Positions 56,480 through 64,000 of a DNA stretch of 64,000 bases are shown one piece after another; the stretch's first letter is position 1; every line of letters starts with the position of its first letter. The notes under the pieces are model-generated. The model saw only the letters and a list, made by a program, of their open reading frames with translations, was not told the DNA's origin and searched no databases. This DNA comes from Pseudocercospora fijiensis CIRAD86. Its lineage: Eukaryota > Ascomycota > Dothideomycetes > Mycosphaerellales > Mycosphaerellaceae. The stretch is taken from assembly GCF_000340215.1 (NCBI RefSeq), contig NW_006921538.1:496001-560000 (forward strand), given 5' to 3'. A program made the position numbers and the translations under genes.

Positions 56480-56658
56480 GGGATGGCGTTGAGGAAGGCT
56501 GTGTGAAGAGGATAGAAACTGAAGGGTTTGTGTGGGGAAAGGAAATGCTGGGTTGGAGGGTAGGTGTTTGTGCAGGACGATGGGATGAATAATGCTGAGA
56601 TAGAATAGCCAAGCCAGGCCAAGCCCGGTCCGGGTAGCAGGGTTGTATCCGACCTCAT

Positions 56659-59600
56659 TAGGGGTGCTAGGTTGTTAATTGTCAGCAACGTTACTAACGT
56701 TGCTAACTATGTTAATAACGTTGCTCTTGTCTACTGAGTTGTTAGTAATATAAGGCTGACTAGGGCTAACTAGAGGTAGAAGGTAATACTATATTAAAGG
56801 CAATATAGCTGTAGAATAAGACTACTTCTTGCTGTAGATTGAGACTACTATATAGACCACTTCTTGCTATAGAATAGACTACTTCTTAAGCTTAATAATG
56901 CGGCCGTTATTAGAGCGCTTGTTATCTAAGCGCTTCCGTACTAGTATAGTTACTATATGTCTCTAGCTATTGCTAGCCGTTATTAGTATTATTGTCTTAT
57001 AAGAGCGACTAACTAAATAGCGTATAGCTAACTAGAGGGTCGTGTTTAGTAGAAGCCTAGCTATTAACTAGCTTAAAGAATAGTAAGTACTATAGTAGTT
57101 AACTGCTCGTTGTCGCCTCGAAGAGCGCTTTATAATTGATAGGCTCGTCTTCGAAGTCGTTATCTTCTTAGTAGTAAGATAGACTATATAGATTAAACAG
57201 CTGTTTAAAGTTAGGTATATAGAGATAGCGAGGATCGCTTAGTAGCAAGCAGTAGTTATTTATTATAGCTTCTTCGAAGGTAAGTAATGCGTCCAATTCC
57301 GCCTTCCTAATCTCTTTCTTAGTTGCTAACTATCGCTGCTATATCTCTCGTAACTTAGCTTATCGTTGCCGTCTTACTACCTCTTCTACTAGTCGCCTAC
57401 GTAAGGCGCGGCTATTTATATAGATATAGGTACAGTCGTCGGTACGCGTAGCGGACAGCTTCGAGCGATAGTCGTTCTATATGAAATTCATAGCGCTAAA
57501 GGCTCGCTCGGAAGGCACTAAGTTAGCAGGTATTCTATATAGGCGGAGGGCGACTTCCGCTATAAGAGGCGCTTTACGAGTAAGGAAGTCCTAATAAGCA
57601 GTAATATTGCCGCGCTCTCGGTACCGACTAAGCTCGTAGTAGTTACTAATAGCGAAGAAGCGTTGCGTAGAGTCTCGGAATTCGATAAATTCGTCGTTAA
57701 ATCGTAGATAGCGCTCGAATATAGAAGGATCGTAGTCTTCGTAGGCAAAATAGCGCTTAAAGAAGGCAATGCGGCATTCTTCTTCGCGGTTACTAAATTC
57801 TCGAGAAACTAATAGATTGTTAATATATAACGAGTGCGCTGCCTAGTAGACGGGTTGTGTTTGCTTAATAAACCGGAGGTCGAAGAGCGACAATAGGTCC
57901 TTCTAGTAAGGCAGGCGCGCCTACTTAATCGAGCGACGTAGTTGCCGCTAGCGAGGCACTATATCGCCAACCTTAGAGGTGTCGCTCTTACTAACTAGCC
58001 GTACTTCGTCAATTAGCTAAAGGAGTGTATAAAGGCTCTATAGGCGGCTCTAGAATAGAGGCGAGTTAATAGTCTTAAGGGCAGCAGAGGCGCCCTTTGC
58101 GAGGCGACTATTCGAGCCTCGGAATAGCCTATAAGCTATAACCCTCGAGCAGTCTTAAAGGGTTGTTATTGCTATAAACAGGCTGTGTATTGCAGTATAG
58201 TATAACCCCTAGCGAGTAAGATAGGCGATAGCAAATACCCTTAAAATAGCCTCGTTGTCCTTAGTAAAGGCCTTTAGGATATTCTAAGCCTTCTTCGACC
58301 TCTTAAACAAGGCAAGCACGTATAAAGCCTCTCGGAGCGTGTCGCTATAGAACGGTAGGTGCGAGTCCTTCTAATAGTTACCCTAGTCGCTAATGTATAG
58401 CTATATGCTATACGAGTCGTAGAAGACGCAAATTATATACTTAGTAAGTGGATTCTCGGCGAGTCGGTCCTAGAGTGATCTTATTGTCGCGCAGGTATCG
58501 GTTTGTAGGCTATTCTATCGTTTAAGGTCACTATTAACAAAGGGCGCTACCTACTTAGTTACCTGCCGCGCGAGGGTAATAGCGTTAGCGTTAGAGTCCT
58601 TTATGTCTAGCAAATTATAGAAGAACGAGCTAGACACTATATTAGCTAACAGGTTGCAGAAACGAGTACTACCGCGGCTCTTACTCTTATTAGCGCTAAA
58701 GTTAAGGTCTCGAAGCGCATTAAACACCGCCTTAACGTCCTTCTCGACCTCCGCTCGTACCGTATCGATACAATCTACTACCTTATCGCGACTTAGAGGG
58801 TTATAATTAGTGTCGAAGGTATAGAAGGCCTCGCGCTATTTAGGATAGAATCTCGCGTCTACGAGATTAAATAGCCTTCCGCTATACAATATCGCCCTTG
58901 CAATAGCTAAATTACGCACCTTCTTAGACTTAGCGACACTAAATAGCAGCGTGCGTTGCTTGCGCGGCGGCGCCTCTTCATCGTTAGAATAGTAAGCCCT
59001 CTTATAGTCTAAATACTTCTAACATTTCGCTAGGTGCGCCTTCTTCCGTAATAGGCTTCCCTCTACTATCGTTCCTTTCCCGCTATCGTACTAGATATAC
59101 CTTACAAATTTGCCTATATTAGCGGTATCGACTTAGGAGAAGTTAAGGTTGACTAGGTCCTTTAAACGAGGCATTTTAAAAAAGTCGGAATTATAAGATT
59201 CGTAGAATTGCTAGAAATGCGAAAATCGGAGGATTAGGTAGTCGAAACAGGTAGAAAAACAGCAGGCAATTCTCTCTTAACAATACCTCTCGAACTATCT
59301 AGTTTTAGGCTATTCGGACAACATTAGTAAACCTACTATTCTACTAACCCTAGTAGTATAGTTGCTAGGTAACCCTCTACTAAGCAGTCGCCTAAGCAAC
59401 TACTACTCGGAAGAGCTATATAAGCAATCTTTGTACTAATCTATACTAAATTGAGCTTAGCTAAGTCGGAAGAGACGGATCTATAAAGGACATTAGCACC
59501 GAGATAGTTACGAAGGCACTATGCTATTGCTATAGGCTTAGTCTATTCTATACTATATAGAGGTGAGGTCTATATAGACACCTAAGGCATGAATATTGAT

Positions 59601-59674
59601 ACTAACTGGTTATTAACGTTGTTTTGTTACTAACGTTGCTTTCCACCGACAAGTGGTTACTAACAGCACCCCTA
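56659..59674 (-). mobile_element. Full-length hAT-family DNA transposon, RIP-inactivated
   Basis: The 3016-bp element is bounded by inverted ends: left taggggtgct, right agcaccccta. It is flanked on both sides by the same 8-bp duplication gacctcat (56651-56658 and 59675-59682), the hAT hallmark. Sub-terminal repeats of aacgttactaacgttgct type occur near both ends. The transposase on the minus strand is recognisable (see next entry). Inside, TA is abundant, CA and TG are scarce, and in-frame stops are almost all TAG, as expected from C-to-T RIP of CAG and TGG codons. The perfect duplication implies an insertion that has not been rearranged since. Confidence 0.92.
57290..59174 (-). pseudogene. 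hAT transposase, killed by RIP (many TAG stops)
   Basis: From the ATG at 59174 the frame starts MPRLKDLVNLNFS and is broken by TAG codons. Recognisable parts: an N-terminal region with KAHLAKC-like spacing (BED-finger-like), a DUF659-like block (AEVEKDVKAVFNALRDLNFS; CNLLANIVSSSFFYNLL; CVFYDSYSI), a LTRWGYTILQYTACL patch matching the TRW motif, and the C-terminal dimerisation signature IPANLVPSERAFSAMNFI. At least one frame change occurs near 57560. Known: the SERAFS-like dimerisation motif and TRW element are diagnostic of hAT transposases. Confidence 0.85.
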
Positions 59675-59682
59675 GACCTCAT

Positions 59683-60195
59683 TCTCTTGATGGAGCTGTG
59701 CCGCGGGCCAATCAGAAGTCGAAACGGCTGGGCAGAGGCCGATGCACGGCTTCGTCATGTGTGAAGGTCTGAGGTCAGGTCGAGTGAAGGCGCGCGCTTA
59801 CGTTTACGCTACGGGCTCGTCTGTCGTTCAGAGACCACACCACACGGCCTGCTTTTGGGCCGCCAGCGCCAGTACATAGACACCACTAATAATCATTGAG
59901 CACTGCTGTCCTCCCTTCCACGCCACATCTCCCTTCCTCTATCAGCGGTCCATCCCACCTTCGACTCGTGAAACGAAACGAAACACCACTGACGCCGTCA
60001 GCAACAACTTCCCTGAATCCTCCAGCTAACGAGACAGCACGTGGAACACGATCGCCAGAGCTGCATCACTGTCCCGCCGCCCGCCTCCTCCGCAGCTTGT
60101 TGGCAGCAACGACCGACGCACCGATACCCCGTTGGCAGCAACGACCGACCGACGCACCGGGCAGCAACGACCGACGCACCGACACCCCATGCGCC
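59683..60195. promoter_or_regulatory. Promoter/leader of the WW-PhoD gene, with a leader tandem repeat
   Basis: About 0.5 kb between the transposon and the start codon. Within the leader, the word ggcagcaacgaccgacgcac occurs three times (about 60102-60121, with a four-base longer version at 60133-60158, and 60159-60179), closely followed by the ATG at 60196. The frame is open upstream through this repeat but has no ATG. Confidence 0.55.
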
Positions 60196-63100
60196 ATGAC
60201 CTCTAGCAACAATCACGAAGAGCTGTTCCTCCAATCCGACTCGCCCGCCAACGACTTTGAAACACCCAAGCCCCTGCAAATCAAGAAGCAAGCATCTCCA
60301 TCAAGCATAGCCGCAGGCGCAGGCGCTTCCGAGCCACAGCAGCAATGGGCGCAGTACCGCGTGCCCATGAGTAGTGCCGCATATGGAGCGCCTACCTCAC
60401 CGCCGCCCTCAGGCCCGCTGCCGCTGCCGTACCCCGACGAGCGCACACGACAACAGGCAACACCCGGAGCTGTGCCTAACAACCCGCCGAGCAGGACTGC
60501 CACGCCGCAAGAGTTAGCTTCAGCAGAGGAAGGCCGCGCAGGAATCCAGCCGAAACGGCGCAAAGACAGCATGTCGTCCCAGGGCAGTGGTGGGATCGTC
60601 GGAAGGCCCAAATTTGATGCCAACGATCCGAACAGACCGACATTAGGTGGATATGGAGGGTCGCCACTATCTTCGTCAAGATTGGCTGAGCGGAGAGGAG
60701 CGCCTTCGAAGAGCATCTTCCCTCCAGACTCGCCGGGAGGACCTGAGCCTCCCATCAAGAGCGACGAGGACGAGGGCTTGTTCCAGGTGAAACCGCAGCG
60801 GAAGCTGAGCGCCCAGACAGATGCCGAGTACTCGCAGCAGTTCTACCCTCCGCCCTTGGGAGCTGCCCCGCCTGCCACAAGTGCGGCGGCGGCACGAATG
60901 CATGTACCCGATCCCGCTGGAATCAACAGGCTTAGCAGTTCTGCTTCCACTTCCACGACCAGAGCCTCACGAGGATCGCCTCCACCACCCGAGACACCGA
61001 TTGACGGCGCGGGAGCGGCAGCGGCAGCGCCTAGTGGTCTTACTGGTATCGAGGCGCGATATGCCGCAAGTGGTATTCCAGGTGCGAGCACTCTTAATGA
61101 GATGCAAGCGCAGAGTGCCGCAGCTGCTGCAAGACGAGCACAGTATGCGCAACCACAGCCAAGACAAGGTACGTTGGGTGTGCCGCAGCAGACGCAACAG
61201 TCTAGCTCTGGCGGAAGGTGGAGTCCAACAGAGCCAACAGGTTCCGCGCCGCATGGTCCACCGATCACTTTTCAAGGCGTTGAAGAGGTTGCTTCAAGAG
61301 GAGAAGCAGTTCCGTCTCAGGCCTCAAGAGACAGGCAACCTAGCTACCCCAGACCTGCGCAGCCGTCTACGAGTCCGAATCATTTGGCAGAAGACATGAA
61401 TCGCATGAATGTGCACGAGGAGCCACCCCCGGCTTATTCGCCACCCACAGCTGGCACTGTACATTCACCGTATCCCAATGAGAAGGGCAGGTATGCAAAC
61501 ACTGCGAGTCCAAATGCTGCTGCGGGAGCAGACACCGGCAGACGGCCTACAGATCCGAATTTGCGAGGACATCCAGCTTTCGCCAACGATCCTCCTCAAG
61601 CATCGGCTTCACCACAGCCGGCATCGTCGCAGCAAAACGGAGCTACAGCAGGGGTTGCGCCTATCAATGTAGCTCGAGCAAATCAGTCCGTGTCTCCTCA
61701 GCCAGGACCTGCAGGACCAGCAAGTCCGCCTCCGCTGCCAGAAGGATGGATTGCACATCTGGATAACAACTCTGGCCATTACTACTACATTCATCTGCCT
61801 ACACAATCGACGCAATGGGAGTTTCCGAAGGGCCCCACTCCGCTGAACCTGCAAGAACCCATGAGTCCGGGAGCGGGCATCGCAAGTCCAGTCGGCTCAG
61901 TCTTCAAGCAGCCACTTGCTTCTCCTGGCTTTCCCGTGCAGCAGATGGCCACTTACGATCGCAATAGTGTGTTCTCGATGAATCCCTTGGCGAGTCCGAC
62001 TGCGTCTGGTTTCACTGGTCCGCCTCCAAGTGCTGGAGTGGACATGTACAAGATTGCTCCTTCGAATGCGGTATACTTTGGACCATACCTGCGATATACG
62101 AACATGGACCTTGAGCGCGGACTGTGGCTGGGCAGTATAATGTTGATCACAGATGCCGGCAACCAGCCTCCGACTATACACCTGCATCAGTCACAGGATC
62201 TCAGCCCCAATCCAAGACAGCTGAAAGCTCATCCCATTCATTCCCATCAACGATGGATATTCTACCGGTACGATATTGACCTGAGGATGGAAGAAACTGG
62301 CGCATCGAAATGGACGTATGCCATCACCTCCCATCTAGGTTGCACAAGATACGAGTTCCTAGTAGCCGGCAGAAGTGAGACCAGTTGGCGATTCGTGGCG
62401 CATTCGGGCAACGACTTCGCTATCAACGTATCGGCCAATGATAGATCGAAGCTTGGCGGTGCAGCTCCGATGTGGAAAGACGTACTCGTCAAGCATCAGG
62501 AGTGCGGCGGCTTCCATACTCAGATCGGCCTTGGCGGGCAGATTTACGCCGATCGTCTCTGGAAAGACATTCCCGCGCTACGACAGTGGACGCAGATATC
62601 TGGAAAAGAGAACCGAAAGACTGCTCAGTGGACCGCGAAGATGGAAGAAGATGTGACGCATGCGTACTTCCATTACTACACCTCGCATTTCGATCAACCC
62701 GCCGTCAAGGAGGCCTTTGCACAGATACCTCAAGTGTGCTGTCTGGACGATCACGACATCTTCGATGGCTACGGATCTTACCCAGAGTACATGCAAGAAA
62801 GCCATGTTTTCAAGAATCTCGGCCGAATAGGCATTGAGATGTACCTCCTCTTCCAACACCACACGACACACGAGATCTTGCGAAACGTATCCAACGACAT
62901 TGACCTCTTCACGATCACTGGCAAAGGATGGCATTTCTTGAAGTACCTCGGGCCTGGTGTGGTCATTGTCGGTCCTGATACTAGAAGTGAACGGAATGAG
63001 AAGCAAGTCATGGCTGGTCCGACATATCAGGGCATCTTCCCGAAGGTCGCTACACTACCTCCGAGCGTGCAGCATTGTATTTGGCTGATGCCTGTGCCAA

Positions 63101-63973
63101 TCATATATCCCAGGCTTGAAGGCATTGAGCAGGTGGCAAGCACTGTAGCCACAGGCAAGAAGATCGCGACTGGCAGCTTTAACATGCTTGGCAAGGTTAC
63201 GAGCGGAGTTGCCGGCATTGTTGGAGCGAAGGGCGTCGTTAACCACGGCTTCGATGCTGCAAAGAAGGCAGTTGGCAAATCTGGTCTGATGCAGGGTGTG
63301 CTGAGTCCATTCGGCGATATCGATATGCTTGACGAGCTGAGAGATTTGTGGACTCATGAGTCGAAGGTAAGAATGCGGTCACGGGCGCCATCAAGGATTG
63401 ACGTGCTAATTTGACTTTCAGGATCTCGAGCGAACGTACATCATTCGCACGCTGCAAGGTATTTCGCACAACAAGTCCTTGCGAATGACTTTCCTCTCCG
63501 GCTCCGTCAACTCTTGCGGTGCAGGCCTTGTTCACGACCCTCAGCATCCTTCCGACCACAAGACAATGTATCAGCTCATCACCTCTTCAATCGTCAACGC
63601 GCCCACGCCTTCTTATATCCTTCGCATGCTTCACAACAACAAGCAACTCTACATCCCCGCAAACGGCCATCGCTCCCAAATCGGCGTACAATCCGACACC
63701 AAAGAAGACATGATGGAGATTTTCGCGGCCGATGTCGACGGCCGACCTCGCGAACACAGAAGACTTATGGGGAGAAGAAACTACTTGGCATGCGTAGCCT
63801 ACGACCCAGAAGTCGTGCAAGGTGCTTTCCATCCCCAAACTCCAGGCCAACAACCCCAAGGCGCCGGCCGTTTGAGTTTGGCTGCGGACTTCATGGTGCA
63901 GAATGACGGCGCTTTTGGACAGCCGATGAAATATGGTCCTGTTATTATCCCTAGCTTGGACTATGGGCGTTAG
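60196..63973 (+). CDS. WW-domain, PhoD-like phosphatase protein
   Basis: Two exons, 60196-63366 and 63422-63973 (intron GTAAGA...GACTTTCAG with GCTAATTTGAC), giving 1240 residues. Residues 1-510 are disordered, rich in Pro, Ser, Gln and Ala. A WW domain lies at about 512-545: PLPEGWIAHLDNNSGHYYYI and a second Trp in STQWEFPKG. After a Gly/Pro linker comes a large PhoD-like metallophosphatase region (about 620-1230), including VCCLDDHDIFDGYGSYPEYM with metal-binding acidic/His residues, and FTITGKGWHFLKYLGPGVV. Known: this fungal PhoD-like class is poorly characterised; PhoD enzymes are phosphodiesterases/alkaline phosphatases. The WW domain implies a Pro-rich partner. No signal peptide, so likely intracellular. 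Confidence 0.9.
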
Positions 63974-64000
63974 GGTTGCTCGTGTGTTTTGGAAAGCGGG

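Overview
This is nuclear DNA of a filamentous ascomycete (Pezizomycotina). Genes are spaced on both strands with no operons. Introns are short (about 42-70 bp) with GTAAGT/GTGAGT-like donors and CTAAC/CTGAC-like branch points. Repeats carry the C-to-T marks of repeat-induced point mutation (RIP). The gene set (Seb1/Msn2-type zinc-finger factor, DUF6594 protein, BTB proteins with zinc ribbons, small cysteine-rich secreted proteins) would fit a dothideomycete, but that placement is inference.

Layout. 1-1247 holds the 5' part of splicing factor Spp2 (minus strand, cut by the window edge). A 6.4 kb gene-free stretch leads to a Msn2/Seb1-like stress transcription factor (7743-9557). Next come a GT8 glycosyltransferase, a long proline-rich protein of unknown function, a TUG/UBX-domain protein (Ubx4/ASPSCR1 type) with a 66-codon membrane-protein ORF directly upstream, and a thioredoxin-PITH protein. 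From 22.3 to 31.1 kb three BTB/POZ genes are interleaved with a flavin monooxygenase, Mdm31 and ribosomal protein eL36. Two of the three BTB genes and the monooxygenase carry small frame-breaking lesions. Then come SDHB (succinate dehydrogenase iron-sulfur subunit), a HAD phosphatase and a DUF6594 membrane protein.

From about 35 to 41 kb lies an accessory island: an unknown two-exon gene, a duplicated pair of 10-cysteine small secreted protein genes (one with a lost splice acceptor), RIP-like AT-rich DNA, a dead F-box gene, a 200 bp direct repeat and a third small secreted protein with tandem repeats behind it. Housekeeping genes resume with the DEAD-box helicase Ded1, eIF3j, CCT2 (chaperonin beta subunit, start codon alone in its exon), carboxy-cis,cis-muconate cyclase and a small conserved membrane protein.

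Two genes about 6 kb apart (48045-48608 and 54821-56479) share a roughly 75-residue module that I cannot match to any named domain; it occurs once in the first and twice in the second. It is the best candidate here for something undescribed. At 56659-59674 a complete but RIP-inactivated hAT DNA transposon sits between perfect 8-bp target duplications, just upstream of a WW-domain PhoD-like phosphatase gene (60196-63973).
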